From NCBI GenBank assembly GCA_964512675.1, contig CAZEJR010000001.1:142320-206319 (forward strand): a stretch of 64,000 nt of DNA, in the 5' to 3' direction. A model generated the notes under the pieces. That model saw only the letters and a program-made list of their open reading frames with translations. It was not told where the DNA came from and made no database searches. This document shows, piece by piece, positions 1-9,814 of this stretch. The translations under genes and the position numbers were made by a program. Position 1 is the first letter of the stretch; each line of letters starts with the position of its first letter. Origin of the DNA: A07HB70 sp964512675. GTDB lineage: Archaea > Halobacteriota > Halobacteria > Halobacteriales > Haloferacaceae.

Positions 1-3000
1 TCGCCGGAGGTCGGGGTCGTCGGTCACGCTGTCCGGGACGTCGACCGTGTCGAGGTAGTCGTGCCACGACGCGACGTAGTCCGAGCGGACGTCCTCGAAC
101 CCCGCGGTCAGTGCACCCTGTGCCTCGCCGAGCGCCGCCGCAGTGTCCGACTCCGTGCCGAAGCCCAGCGCGAGTGTCTCCGACACCCGCGTCCCGTCGC
201 CCACCTCGCCGACGAGGACGACGTTCGTGCCGTCCGTCGACGTCGTCTGCTCGGGGCGCTCGCCGTCGGTGAACAGCGCCTCCAGCCGCCGACTGCCCGC
301 CGTCTCCGCCGTCGCCCACGCGAACCGCGTCGCCGACGTCAGCGACACCGCCACCGTCTCCTCGCGTGCGTGTGACCGACTGGCGTCGTACGCCGCGGCG
401 GCGCGCGCGACGAGGTGGTGCGCTCCGGGACGGCCCAGCCGCAGCCCTCGGTCCTCCGCGCCGCCGTTTGCCAGCGCCACGTCGCCGACGACGTACACCC
501 GGTAGTCGCCGCCGTCGTCGGACTCGAACTCGACGTCCGCGAGGAGCGCGTCGCCGTCCGGGTCGGCGGCGTACTCCGCGGTCAGGCGCCACGCGTGCCC
601 CCGGCCGTCGCCCGGTTCGCGGACGACGTGGCGGTAGCAGAGCGCGCGGTCGGCGGTCGGCTCGGCCCGCCGCTCGAGGCCGTCCTCCCGGTCACGGCGC
701 TCGCGGTGGGTCCGCGCGGTGTACGCCGACTCCTCGTCGGCGTCGACGACGAGGAAGTCGAGCGTCCGGAGGTTCATCACGTCGACACGGGGGAACCGCG
801 GCTCGGTCAGCGCGCCCGCGGTCAGGGTGTACCAGACGCGCGACGGGTCGGTCGCGTCGTGGTCTGCGACGGTGCCGAGGCCGAACTTCTCGCCCGTCGT
901 CCAGTGCATCCTGTCGGCTGGCCCCGCCGGGCCGTCGCTCGCCGCCGGCAGCGCGTCTGCGGCGTCCAGCCGCGCCGTCGTCGCCAGCCGCAGGGCGTGT
1001 GCCCAGCCGATCGGCGTCGCGCTGTCGCGCTCCCCGTCGTCGAACACCTGCTCCGAGAGGTGACCGGCGGCGGAGGCGAACGGCCCGTCGGCGTCGAGCA
1101 GTCCGTACAGGTCGGCGGCGGTGTCCCGGAGGCGCGCTGCCGTCTGTCTCGCGTCACGTGTCTCACACCGGTCGGCCAGCCGCGCCGCCGCGAGCGCGCC
1201 CCACCCAGTCGTCACCGACCAGAGCTTCGGCCCGGACTGGCCGCCCTGTCGCCAGCCGTCGCCCTCGTAGCGGGCCAGCCCGCAGACCGCGCCGCCGTCG
1301 ACCTCGCGGTACAGCGCAGCGACGGTGGACTCGACGTGGTCGACCAGCCGCTCGACGCGGCGCTCGTCGAGCTCCGTCAGCGCGGCGTAGGCCTCGTGAC
1401 CGTCGACGAGCGCGAACGTGTCGGCGTCGGCGCGGGCGTCGCGTTCGTCGCCGTACACCCGCCGGACGAACCGTTCCTCGTTCCCGTCCCACCGTTCGGC
1501 GAGCGCCTCGTACGTCGCGTCGGCCTGTGCCCGGGCGTGCTCCTGAACCTGGTCGCGGAGCGGCGCGCGTGCGGCTTCGCTGTACGCCTCGAGGTACGCG
1601 CCCGCCGTGCCGGTGAACCGCCCGATCGTGTCCTCCCACGCGTTCTCGGACGACACCGGCAGGCCGTCGTCGCCGAGCCACGCGTCGAGGCCGTCGAGGC
1701 CGGCGACGACCGTCCGGCGAATCTCCGCCGCGAGCGCGTCCGGTAGAGCGCCGCGCCGGCTCCGGAGCAGCCGCGCGAGGACGGCGACGACGCTCGCGGT
1801 CTGGTCGGGCTGGTACTCCGGCTTGCGCGACCCCTCGAGCGTCGCGTTCGCCCAGCCCGGCGCGACGGAGCCGTCCGACCCCCAGACGCGGTGTGGCCAG
1901 GTCCCGTCCGGGAGCTGCGTGTGACAGTAGAGCCGCGCGGCGTCGGCGAGCCGGTCGTCGACGCCGATGTCGAACCGCCCGTCGGCGTCCAGCAGGTGGC
2001 CGGTGACGCGGGCGTCGTCACGGAACCAGACGTAGCCGTAGCCCCCGGAGTTGGCGTAGAACGTGTCGAACTCGGGCCCGGCGATCCGACCGCCAGACGG
2101 CGTCGTCAGCAGGTCGAGCGCCCGCAGGTCGGCGCGCACCTGCTCGGACCGCGGCACCGTCTCCGGCACGGCGGCGTCGGCACGGGCCCGTGCCGCCTCG
2201 CGGAGCGTCTCGGCGCTCCGGTGGGTCGTCGCGCAGTTCCGCAGGTCAGCCAGCGCCTCGTCCCGGTCGACGTCGCCGTGGTCCGAGAGCTGGGTCACGA
2301 GCGTCGTCCGCACGCCACGGCCAGCGGGCTCGAAGGGTGCGGTCACCACGACGTCGCCGGAGAGATGGGTGTCCTCGTACCGTCGGATCGCGGCCCGTCG
2401 CGGGAACTCGAACGCCGTCTCGTCGAGCAGCTCCTCGAACCGCTCGGGCACCTGCCCGCGGACGTCGGACAGGCCCGTCGACGCGGTGACGTAGTCGTGC
2501 TCCTCGCGGTGGAACACCTCGAGCGCCGTCGAGCCGTCGGGACCGCCGCGCTCGTGGATGAGCCGACCGACGCTCGACTCCCGGCTGTCGGGGGCGAGCG
2601 TCAGGAACGCCGTCAGGCTCGCCTCCTCGGGCACCGACCCGCGGAGCTCGACGTGGGTGCAGTGTGCCCGCCCGAGCGTCAGGTCGTACTGGTGGACGGT
2701 GTAGGCGCCGGCGTCGTACTCCGTCTCGACCAGCGTCGTCTCGCGGTAGTAGTGCTGGCGAACGGCGTCCAGGTCGTCGAACCACGTCACGCCGTCGGGC
2801 GTGCGGACGCCCAGCCGTGACCGGTCGATCCCCGAGAGCCCCGAGAGCGGCGTCGAGTGGTCGCGCAGTGCGCCGTTCGGGCCGACGTGGACCAGCCGGT
2901 CGCCGTGCCCCGAGAGGGCGCCGCCGACCGTCTTCGTCTCCTCCGGGAACCGCTCGTCGTCGGAACGGGCGCGCTTGTACGTGTTCAGCGCGGTCCGTAA

Positions 3001-3006
3001 TCGCAT
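1..3006 (-). CDS. Glucoamylase-type glycoside hydrolase (GH15 plus glucodextranase-N-like region), C-terminus outside window
   Basis: Predicted exo-acting glucan 1,4-alpha-glucosidase that releases glucose from maltodextrins. 1002 codons are open from an ATG at 3006 to the left edge. Residues about 310-600 show the GH15 pattern: GYGYVWFRDDAR near 318, DGTWPHRVW near 368 and NAWEDTIGRFTG near 455, where the Glu is the likely general acid. Residues about 700-1000 (WTTGEKFGLGTV, SRVWYTLTAGALTEPRFPR) match the beta-sandwich domain that normally precedes a GH15 barrel in bacterial glucoamylases. A second catalytic domain may therefore follow beyond the edge (inference). No signal peptide is seen, which suggests an intracellular enzyme. 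It is divergent from the GH13 gene, with 85 bp between the two starts, and both belong to glucan breakdown. Confidence 0.87.
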   Translation of the reverse strand, partial: MRLRTALNTYKRARSDDERFPEETKTVGGALSGHGDRLVHVGPNGALRDHSTPLSGLSGIDRSRLGVRTPDGVTWFDDLDAVRQHYYRETTLVETEYDAGAYTVHQYDLTLGRAHCTHVELRGSVPEEASLTAFLTLAPDSRESSVGRLIHERGGPDGSTALEVFHREEHDYVTASTGLSDVRGQVPERFEELLDETAFEFPRRAAIRRYEDTHLSGDVVVTAPFEPAGRGVRTTLVTQLSDHGDVDRDEALADLRNCATTHRSAETLREAARARADAAVPETVPRSEQVRADLRALDLLTTPSGGRIAGPEFDTFYANSGGYGYVWFRDDARVTGHLLDADGRFDIGVDDRLADAARLYCHTQLPDGTWPHRVWGSDGSVAPGWANATLEGSRKPEYQPDQTASVVAVLARLLRSRRGALPDALAAEIRRTVVAGLDGLDAWLGDDGLPVSSENAWEDTIGRFTGTAGAYLEAYSEAARAPLRDQVQEHARAQADATYEALAERWDGNEERFVRRVYGDERDARADADTFALVDGHEAYAALTELDERRVERLVDHVESTVAALYREVDGGAVCGLARYEGDGWRQGGQSGPKLWSVTTGWGALAAARLADRCETRDARQTAARLRDTAADLYGLLDADGPFASAAGHLSEQVFDDGERDSATPIGWAHALRLATTARLDAADALPAASDGPAGPADRMHWTTGEKFGLGTVADHDATDPSRVWYTLTAGALTEPRFPRVDVMNLRTLDFLVVDADEESAYTARTHRERRDREDGLERRAEPTADRALCYRHVVREPGDGRGHAWRLTAEYAADPDGDALLADVEFESDDGGDYRVYVVGDVALANGGAEDRGLRLGRPGAHHLVARAAAAYDASRSHAREETVAVSLTSATRFAWATAETAGSRRLEALFTDGERPEQTTSTDGTNVVLVGEVGDGTRVSETLALGFGTESDTAAALGEAQGALTAGFEDVRSDYVASWHDYLDTVDVPDSVTDDPDLRR

Positions 3007-3091
3007 GAACCCGTCGACGGTCCGCCGAGATAAAGACCCGCCGGTCGACGCGGATGGCAACTCAGAAGTGTACCGGGGTCGAGACCAGGGC

Positions 3092-5023
3092 GTGAATCAC
3101 CCCGGTCCGCCCCGCGTCGTCGCCGTCGGCGACGAGGTGGAACTCGCCCCGCGCGACCCCGACCCCGAGGCGGCGTACGCGTGGTCCGTGGCCGCCGCCC
3201 CGGCAGACTCGTGCGCGGGGGTCGCGAGCGGCCCCGTGACGACGCTCGTCCCGGACGTTCCGGGACGTTACCGGGTGCGCCTGGAGACTCCCGACACGAC
3301 CCACGACCTGACGGTGCGGGCGTTCCCGACGGAGTGCGCACCGTCGGGACGCGGCGGCGGGAGCGGCGAGACGGTCGACACGACCGTTCCGGAGCCGCAG
3401 GACGGTGCCGCCGCGCCACCCTACCCCGACGCGGCGCCGAGCGGCGGTGGCGGACGACCGCGTCTCCGCCTCGACGCGGCGGTGGAAGACGACGTCGTCG
3501 TCGTCACCGCAGCGCCGCGCACCCACCCCGACGACCGGCGCGACCCGGGCGCGCTGGCGGTCGAGTTCCTCTTCGACGACCGGGACGGACTCGCGTACGA
3601 AGACGACGGCGTCGCCGTCGAGGGACACGCGCTCCGGATAGACCGCGCGGCGCTCTCGCCGGGGCGCCAGCGCGTCCACGCCGTCGCCGTCGACCGCGGC
3701 GAGAGCTACTCCGTCCCCGACGTCGTCACCCTCGATGTCGACGGCGACGGCGTTTCCGTCGACCGACCGAACGACCCGCCGGCGTGGGCAGCCGACGCGA
3801 CGCTCTACGAGATATACGTCCGGTCGTTCGCCGACCCCGACGAGGGGCAGAGTCCGCTCGCGGACGTGACCGAGCGGCTCGACGACCTCGACGACCTCGG
3901 CGTCGACACGCTCTGGCTGACGCCGGTCGTCCAGAACGACGAGCACCCCCACGGCTACAACGCCGTCGACTTCTTCGATATCGCCGACGACCTCGGGAGC
4001 CGCGCCGAGTACGAACGGCTGGTCGAGGCGGCCCACGACCGCGGAATGCGGGTGCTGTTCGACCTGGTCTGCAATCACACGGCGCGCGCACACCCGTTCT
4101 TCCAGAACGCCGACGGCGACCCCGACTCGCCGTACCACGACTGGTACGAGTGGGAGGCGTCGGGCGAGCCGGCGACGTACTTCGACTGGCCGTACATCGC
4201 CAACCTCGACTACTCGACGCTGGCCGTTCGCCGTCACGTCCTCGACGTCGTCGACGAGTGGGCGCCGCTCGTCGACGGCTTCCGCGTCGACATGGCGTGG
4301 GCCGTCCCGACGCCGTTCTGGCGCGAGGTGCGCGACCGGGTGAAGGCGGTCGACGACGACTTTCTGCTCGTCGACGAGACGATCCCGTACGTCCCGGAGT
4401 TCGCCCACCTCGTCTTCGACGTCCACTTCGACTCGACGCTCTACTTTCGTCTGCGGCAGATCGGCCGGGGCAACGAGCCGGCGAGCGCCGCCGTCGACGC
4501 CGTCGCCGACCGCGCCCGCGCGGGGTTCCCAGACCACGCGGGCTTTCTCACCTACGCCGAGAACCACGACGAGACGCGCTACCTCGCGGAGTGTGGTCGT
4601 CCGGCTGCCGCCGCCGCCGCCGCCGCCGTCGGCACTCTCCCCGGGGTCCCGCTCGTCTACGGCGGCCAGGAGACGGCACAGCTCGGCCGGCGCGACGACA
4701 TCGTCTGGGACGACGACGTCGTCGACGACGACCTGCGTGCGCACGTCCGCCGCGTCCTCCGGACCCACCGCCGCGTCGACGCCCTCGACCCCGGCGCGAG
4801 CCTCGACGCGGTCGGCGCGTCGGTAGCGAGCGGGCCGGAGCCGGCCCGTGTCGTCGCCTTCGGCCGGGGCGGACGGGTGGTCGTCGTCCTGAACTTCGGC
4901 GAGACGCCGGCGACCGTCTCGCTCGACATCGCCGTCGACCCCGTCGACCTCCTCACGGGCGACGACGTGAGCGTCCCCGACGGGGTGCGGGTACGCGACG
5001 CCGTGGTACTCGAACGCCACTGA
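3092..5023 (+). CDS. GH13 alpha-amylase family enzyme (cyclomaltodextrinase/neopullulanase-like)
   Basis: Predicted hydrolysis or transfer on alpha-1,4-glucans. The four GH13 regions are intact in a 643-residue protein: DLVCNH near residue 324, GFRVDMAW near 397 (Asp nucleophile), FLLVDETIP near 427 (Glu acid/base) and ENHDETR near 490 (Asp stabiliser). An N-terminal region of about 230 residues precedes the barrel, as in neopullulanase-type enzymes. The frame is open upstream, but the GTG at 3092, giving VNHPGPPR, is chosen because the preceding residues look like non-coding translation and the sequence VAVGDEVELAPRDPDP follows at once. No signal peptide is visible. Its 3' end faces the next gene with only 10 bp between the stops. 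Exact specificity cannot be told from sequence alone. Confidence 0.88.
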   Translation: MNHPGPPRVVAVGDEVELAPRDPDPEAAYAWSVAAAPADSCAGVASGPVTTLVPDVPGRYRVRLETPDTTHDLTVRAFPTECAPSGRGGGSGETVDTTVPEPQDGAAAPPYPDAAPSGGGGRPRLRLDAAVEDDVVVVTAAPRTHPDDRRDPGALAVEFLFDDRDGLAYEDDGVAVEGHALRIDRAALSPGRQRVHAVAVDRGESYSVPDVVTLDVDGDGVSVDRPNDPPAWAADATLYEIYVRSFADPDEGQSPLADVTERLDDLDDLGVDTLWLTPVVQNDEHPHGYNAVDFFDIADDLGSRAEYERLVEAAHDRGMRVLFDLVCNHTARAHPFFQNADGDPDSPYHDWYEWEASGEPATYFDWPYIANLDYSTLAVRRHVLDVVDEWAPLVDGFRVDMAWAVPTPFWREVRDRVKAVDDDFLLVDETIPYVPEFAHLVFDVHFDSTLYFRLRQIGRGNEPASAAVDAVADRARAGFPDHAGFLTYAENHDETRYLAECGRPAAAAAAAAVGTLPGVPLVYGGQETAQLGRRDDIVWDDDVVDDDLRAHVRRVLRTHRRVDALDPGASLDAVGASVASGPEPARVVAFGRGGRVVVVLNFGETPATVSLDIAVDPVDLLTGDDVSVPDGVRVRDAVVLERH

Positions 5024-5033
5024 GCGCTCGAGG

Positions 5034-7085
5034 TCACGCTGTCTCGGCGCTCGTCTCGGCCCGCACCCCGTCGAGGTAGTCGCCCTCCGGCCCGACCCAC
5101 GTCGACTCCAGGCCACACTCCGGGGTCAGCCGGCAGACTCGCGTCTCGGGCGGCCACAGGACACGTACGCGGTCGCCCTCGCGGTCGACCGTCACCTCCT
5201 GCCGGTAGGTCACCGTCGCGCCGGAGGCCGTCGCGAACGTCACCGCGAGGTCGGCCTCGCTCGCGCCGGACGGGACGAGCGGCGGCGCGCCGCCCCGGAC
5301 CTCCTGGCCCTGAACCCGGACGCGCTCTCCGATCCGCCACCGGACGGTGACCGCGTCCCCGGCGGCGCGCACGCGGTAGCGCGCGGCGCCCGCCGGCGTC
5401 TCGACGCGCACCGACGCCGTTCCGGTCGCGCGGGCGGGTGTCCCGACCGTCGTCGTCGCGTTCAGCGGGCCCCGTCGGACCTCGAGCGGGACCAGCCGTG
5501 GTGTCACGGGGTCGCCCTCGCCCGGCGTCCACGTCCCACGGTAGGTGTAGCGGTAGGGGCGACGGTCCGTCGCGTCGACGGCGCGCCAGTCGTCCGCCGG
5601 ACCCTCGTCGAAGACGTAGACTGCGTCGCCGCCGAAGCCGGGGTCGTTCCGCAGGCGCTGGAACGGGTGTGCCGACCAGTCGCCGTACGGCGTCGGGTGA
5701 AAGACGAGGGCGGCAGAGAGGTCACGCGACTCGAACGGCTCGTAGGCCGCCGCGAGGGCTGCCGTCCGCTCGCGGTTCTCGTCGTACGGGCCCGCGACGG
5801 CGCGGAACTCCGCTGTGCCCGTGACCGGCGCCGCGATCAGGAGCGCGACTACGAGGACGGCGCGAACGAATCGAGGGTCTGGCGAGACCGACCGCGGGCG
5901 CCAGAGCGACGCCGGATCCACGTAGACGGCACGCGCGCGGTCCGCGGCCCGGACCAGCGCGTGCGCGCCGAACGCCGCGAACGGGTAGAGCAGGTCGTAG
6001 TGGTAGTACGGGCCGAGGAGCTCGAACAGCCCGTTCCGGAGCCCGTTGAGCGTCCCCCAGAAGTACGCCTCGCCGAGGACGACACAGGGGACGAGCGCCG
6101 CGAGGAGGCCGACGACGCGCGTCTCGCCCTCGCGCCGGCCGAGCGCCAGCGCCGCGCCGGCGACCGCGACGCCGACGCCGAGCGGACCGCCGGCGAGAAA
6201 GTCGACGAGGAGGCCGAGGTTCGCGAGCGTCGTCCGGGCTGCGAGCGCCGGGGTGTAGTCGACGCCGTAGTCGAGCAGCCTGTGGGGCCCGAAGCCGACG
6301 CCGTCCCGCGGCGCGAACGCCTGGTACGGGAAGGTAAGCGGCGACCCGACGACGGCGGCGTTGTAGGCGAGGGCCGCGCCGACGCCACAGAGCCCGAGTG
6401 CGGCGACGGCGAGTGGCACGCCTCGTGCGCGCCGCGTCTCGGCGCGCCACAGCCGGACGAGGGCGTGGCCCACGAACGGGAGTGCGAACAGCACCGCAGT
6501 GTAGGGCCGGGTCCAGAACGAGAGGCCGACGAGCGCGCCCGCGAGCGCGCCCCAGCGAAGCGAGTCGCGGGCGGTCGCCCGGAGGTACGCGAGCGCGAAC
6601 GCGCCGTTCAGGAGCGCCGCGGGCGCGTACGACAGGAAGGTGCCGGTCGTGAACAGGTAGAGCGGCGAGGCGACGACGAGGACGCCGGCGACGACGCCGG
6701 TCCGGCGGTCGAACGCCCGCGCGGCGAGGCCGTAGCCCGCCGCGGCGACGCCGGCGCCGACGAGCGCGAGCGCCGCCCGCGGGACGCCGAGGGCGACGAA
6801 CGGGGCGAACAGCGCCGCCGTCGGCGGCGTGTACTTCGAGTAGAGGACGACGTCGCCGGCACGGTCTGCTGCGACGAAGAACCACGGTCGGACCAGCCCC
6901 GCGAGCGGACCGGGACGGAGGTACACCCGTCCCTCGGCGAGCATCGCGGCCTGCGTCAGGTAGACGGCCTCGTCGTCGTTGACCGAGTGGTGCGGGAAGA
7001 CACCGACGGCGACGGCGAGCACCGCGCCGCCGCCGAGGAGCGCGACGAGCGCCGGAGGCGCGAGCCGTCGGGCGCGGTCCCGCAC
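5034..7085 (-). CDS. GT39-like integral membrane glycosyltransferase with soluble C-terminal domain
   Basis: About 430 N-terminal residues form many hydrophobic segments. An acidic motif, NDDEAVYL, follows the first segment, which is the usual place for the catalytic Asp/Glu of GT-C fold transferases that use lipid-linked sugars. The last 220 or so residues are soluble and beta-rich. The protein is 683 residues. The GTG at 7085 is chosen because it lies 5 bp past the stop of the ABC ATPase gene and is followed by RDRARRLAPPALVALL, a positively charged lead into the first membrane segment; the longer upstream frame overlaps that gene. It probably shares the iron-transport transcript, but a link to iron is not evident. 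Substrate and acceptor are unknown. Confidence 0.7.
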   Translation of the reverse strand: MRDRARRLAPPALVALLGGGAVLAVAVGVFPHHSVNDDEAVYLTQAAMLAEGRVYLRPGPLAGLVRPWFFVAADRAGDVVLYSKYTPPTAALFAPFVALGVPRAALALVGAGVAAAGYGLAARAFDRRTGVVAGVLVVASPLYLFTTGTFLSYAPAALLNGAFALAYLRATARDSLRWGALAGALVGLSFWTRPYTAVLFALPFVGHALVRLWRAETRRARGVPLAVAALGLCGVGAALAYNAAVVGSPLTFPYQAFAPRDGVGFGPHRLLDYGVDYTPALAARTTLANLGLLVDFLAGGPLGVGVAVAGAALALGRREGETRVVGLLAALVPCVVLGEAYFWGTLNGLRNGLFELLGPYYHYDLLYPFAAFGAHALVRAADRARAVYVDPASLWRPRSVSPDPRFVRAVLVVALLIAAPVTGTAEFRAVAGPYDENRERTAALAAAYEPFESRDLSAALVFHPTPYGDWSAHPFQRLRNDPGFGGDAVYVFDEGPADDWRAVDATDRRPYRYTYRGTWTPGEGDPVTPRLVPLEVRRGPLNATTTVGTPARATGTASVRVETPAGAARYRVRAAGDAVTVRWRIGERVRVQGQEVRGGAPPLVPSGASEADLAVTFATASGATVTYRQEVTVDREGDRVRVLWPPETRVCRLTPECGLESTWVGPEGDYLDGVRAETSAETA

Positions 7086-7089
7086 CCGG

Positions 7090-8229
7090 CTACTCCCGCT
7101 GGTCCGCCGGGAACCACGCGAGGTCGTGGTCGGCCTCGAGCGCGACACGCACCGGTTCGTCGGTCGACAGCGACTCGTCGTGGTTGTGCATACACTCAAG
7201 AACCGTTCCGTCTGCGAGTTCAACCTCGTAGAGCACCGTCGGACCGAGATAGCGCCGCGCCCGGACGTGGCCGTCCGGCGCGTCGGCGTCGGGAACGGCA
7301 CGCACGTCGTCGGGTCGGACGAGGACGTCGACGTCGACGCGGTCGTACGCCCCGGTCAGGCCGTCGACACGGTCCCTGTCGACGGGGCCGAGACCGGTTC
7401 GAACCTCGCCGCCGACGACCCGGCCCGGCAGGAACGCGGCGTGGCCGAGAAAGCCCGCGACGAACCGCGACTCCGGGTGCTGAAACACGGACTCCGGGAC
7501 GCCCGACTGCTCGATCTGACCGTCGTTGACGACGGCGACACGGTCGGATATCGACAGCGCCTCCTCCTGGTCGTGGGTGACGGAGACGGCGGTGACGCCC
7601 GCCGTCTTGAGGATACGCCGGACCTCCTCGCGCATCTCGACCCGCAGGTCGACGTCGAGGTTCGAGAACGGCTCGTCGAGGAGGACGACCGCGGGTTCGG
7701 GGGCGATCGCGCGCGCGAGTGCCACCCGCTGTTGCTGGCCGCCGGAGAGCTCGTCCGGGTGTGCGTCGCCGCGGTCGGCGAGGCCGACGAGGTCGAGCAG
7801 CTCTGCGACGCGGGCCTCGCGCTCCGCCGCCGGCCGGTCCTGGAGCCCGAAGCCGACGTTCTCGGCGGCGGTGAGGTGTGGGAACAGCGCGAACTCCTGG
7901 AAGACGACGCCGACGCCGCGGTCCTCCGGCGGGACGTGCGTGTCCGGACCGGACACCGTCTCGCCGTGGAGCCGGACGGTCCCGCCGTCGGGGCGGTCGA
8001 GCCCGGCTACGAGCCTGAGTGTCGTCGTCTTGCCACAGCCGGAGGGCCCGAGCAGCGTCAGAATCTCGCCCTCCTGGACCGACAGCGAGAGGTCGTCGAT
8101 GACGCGTTCGTCGCCGAACGACTTCGAGACGGCGTCGAGTTCGAGCACGGTCGGCGCGTCGGACGGCGGTGCCTCGCTCGCGGCGTCCGTCGTCGCCGCG
8201 CCGTGCCCGGTCAGCCCGCTACCTGACAT
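7090..8229 (-). CDS. Iron(III) ABC transporter ATP-binding protein (FbpC-like)
   Basis: Cytoplasmic ATPase that powers the importer encoded with it. All motifs are intact: Walker A GPSGCGKTT near residue 60, signature LSGGQQQRVALARA near 162, Walker B VVLLDEPFSNLD near 181 and the H-loop VSVTHDQEEA. A C-terminal TOBE-like region (residues 240-375) is typical of the FbpC/PotA branch. The length of 379 residues is normal. The ATG at 8229 overlaps the permease 3' end by 11 bp, indicating one transcript. An acidic N-terminal extension of about 25 residues is typical of haloarchaea. Iron specificity is inferred from the binding protein and the upstream operator; other ferric-like or thiamine substrates cannot be excluded from this subunit alone. 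Confidence 0.92.
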   Translation of the reverse strand: MSGSGLTGHGAATTDAASEAPPSDAPTVLELDAVSKSFGDERVIDDLSLSVQEGEILTLLGPSGCGKTTTLRLVAGLDRPDGGTVRLHGETVSGPDTHVPPEDRGVGVVFQEFALFPHLTAAENVGFGLQDRPAAEREARVAELLDLVGLADRGDAHPDELSGGQQQRVALARAIAPEPAVVLLDEPFSNLDVDLRVEMREEVRRILKTAGVTAVSVTHDQEEALSISDRVAVVNDGQIEQSGVPESVFQHPESRFVAGFLGHAAFLPGRVVGGEVRTGLGPVDRDRVDGLTGAYDRVDVDVLVRPDDVRAVPDADAPDGHVRARRYLGPTVLYEVELADGTVLECMHNHDESLSTDEPVRVALEADHDLAWFPADQRE

Positions 8230-9814
8230 CGTACCCCTCCTGTGAGACGATGACGAGCATCGACAGCGCGGAGACGAGCAGCAACACGAACGCTGGAACG
8301 GCCGCCGCGCCGAAGTACCCGTCGGAGTGGGCAGTCCAGACGCGGGTGACGAGCGTCGAGAACCCCGCCGGACGGAGGAGGAGCGTCGCCGGCAGCTCCT
8401 TCATCGTGGTCAGGAAGACGAGCGCGGCGCCGCCGGCGACGCCCGGCGCGACGAGCGGCAGCGTGACCGAGCGGAACGCGCCGACGCTCGACCGGCCGAG
8501 CGTCCGGGCGGCCTCCGGCAGCGCCGGGTCCACCTGGAGGACGGCGGCGCGCACCGACCCGACGGCCTGCGGGAGAAAGCGGACGACGTAGGCGACGACG
8601 AGGAGCGCGACGGTGGGGTAGAACGGCCCGAGCGAGTTGACGCCGAGGTAGACGAGCGCGAGGCCGAGGACGACGCCGGGGACGGCGTAGCCGAGGTACG
8701 ACACTCGCTCGAACAGCCCGGCGAGACGCGACCCTCGTGTCGCGGAGGCGTACGCGACCGGGACGCCGACGACGACGGCGACGAGCGCCGCCGCCGCTGC
8801 CACGCTCACCGAGCTGAGCACGACACCGGGGCCGGTCGCGAGTGTCCCACCCGCCGACGCGGTCTCGCGGACGAACCAGGTCAGCAGAACCCCGAGCGGG
8901 ACGCCCAGCGCGAGGACGGGAACCGCGAGAGCGGCGGCCAGCGCTGGCCAGCGCCACCGGCCGAGGCGCACCCGGTCGCCGCTCTGGCCGCCGGAGCCGG
9001 CGTACACCGGGTCGTCGTTACGGACCATCGACTCGAGACCGAGGACGAGGAGCGTCGCGGCCAGGAGCTGGAGCGAGAGAAGCGCCGCGCGGTCCTGGCG
9101 GAACGCGGTGAAGTCGACGTAGATGACACGGGTGAACGCGTCGAACTGCATGATCGCCGGCGTGCCGAAGTCCGCGAGAGCGTACAGCGCGACGAGGAGC
9201 GACCCGGCGGCGACGGCAGGTCGGACCCGCGGCCACGTCACACGGCGGAAGGCGCTCGCCGGGCCCTCGCCGAGCGTCCGGGCCGCGTCGACGAGACGGG
9301 CGTCGAGCGCCCGGAGCGCCGCGCGGGTGGTGATGTAGACGTACGGGTACGTGTAGAGGGAGAGTACCAGCGCCGCGCCCGCGAACCCGTAGATCTCGGG
9401 CAGGCGCTCGACGCCGAGCGGCGCGAGCAGGCGCCGGAGCGCGCCACGAGGGCCGAAGGCGGCGACGAACGCGAACGCGCCGATGTAGGAGGGAACGACC
9501 AGCGGGAGCGAGACCAGAACCGTCGTCACGCGGCGGTACGGCAGGTCCGTCCTGACCGTCAGGTACGCGAGCGGGACGCCGACGGCCACCGATGCGGCGG
9601 TGACGACGGTGACGAGCGCGACGCTGTTGACCAGCACCTGGACCGTGTCCGGACGGGTGAGGATGGTCACCGACGCTCCGAGCCCGACGCTCGCCGCCTG
9701 CGCGACGAGGTACGCGACCGGGACGAGCAGGAGGGCGGCGACGACGCCGCTCGTCACCGTCGCGGCGACGCCGAACCCGTCTTCCTCACCGCCGCGCCGG
9801 CTCCGTGTCGCCAT
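8219..9814 (-). CDS. Iron(III) ABC transporter permease, two fused permease domains (FbpB-like)
   Basis: Integral membrane subunit of 531 residues with about a dozen hydrophobic segments. Two copies of the cytoplasmic EAA loop that contacts the ATPase are visible, VDAARTLGEGPASAFRRVT and PEAARTLGRSSVGAFRSV, which shows an internal duplication. That is the FbpB arrangement, in which one chain replaces a permease dimer. The start ATG at 9814 shares its last base with the TGA of the binding-protein gene, so translation is probably coupled. The middle linker contains a short basic and polar stretch (residues about 255-285). Neighbours upstream and downstream complete a three-subunit importer. Confidence 0.92.
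   Translation of the reverse strand: MATRSRRGGEEDGFGVAATVTSGVVAALLLVPVAYLVAQAASVGLGASVTILTRPDTVQVLVNSVALVTVVTAASVAVGVPLAYLTVRTDLPYRRVTTVLVSLPLVVPSYIGAFAFVAAFGPRGALRRLLAPLGVERLPEIYGFAGAALVLSLYTYPYVYITTRAALRALDARLVDAARTLGEGPASAFRRVTWPRVRPAVAAGSLLVALYALADFGTPAIMQFDAFTRVIYVDFTAFRQDRAALLSLQLLAATLLVLGLESMVRNDDPVYAGSGGQSGDRVRLGRWRWPALAAALAVPVLALGVPLGVLLTWFVRETASAGGTLATGPGVVLSSVSVAAAAALVAVVVGVPVAYASATRGSRLAGLFERVSYLGYAVPGVVLGLALVYLGVNSLGPFYPTVALLVVAYVVRFLPQAVGSVRAAVLQVDPALPEAARTLGRSSVGAFRSVTLPLVAPGVAGGAALVFLTTMKELPATLLLRPAGFSTLVTRVWTAHSDGYFGAAAVPAFVLLLVSALSMLVIVSQEGYDVR

Noticed and set aside
3062..5116. 684-codon open frame on the minus strand opposite the GH13 gene
   Set aside because: Valine/arginine-rich antisense reading of a GC-rich gene; no family motif, while the plus strand shows all GH13 motifs.
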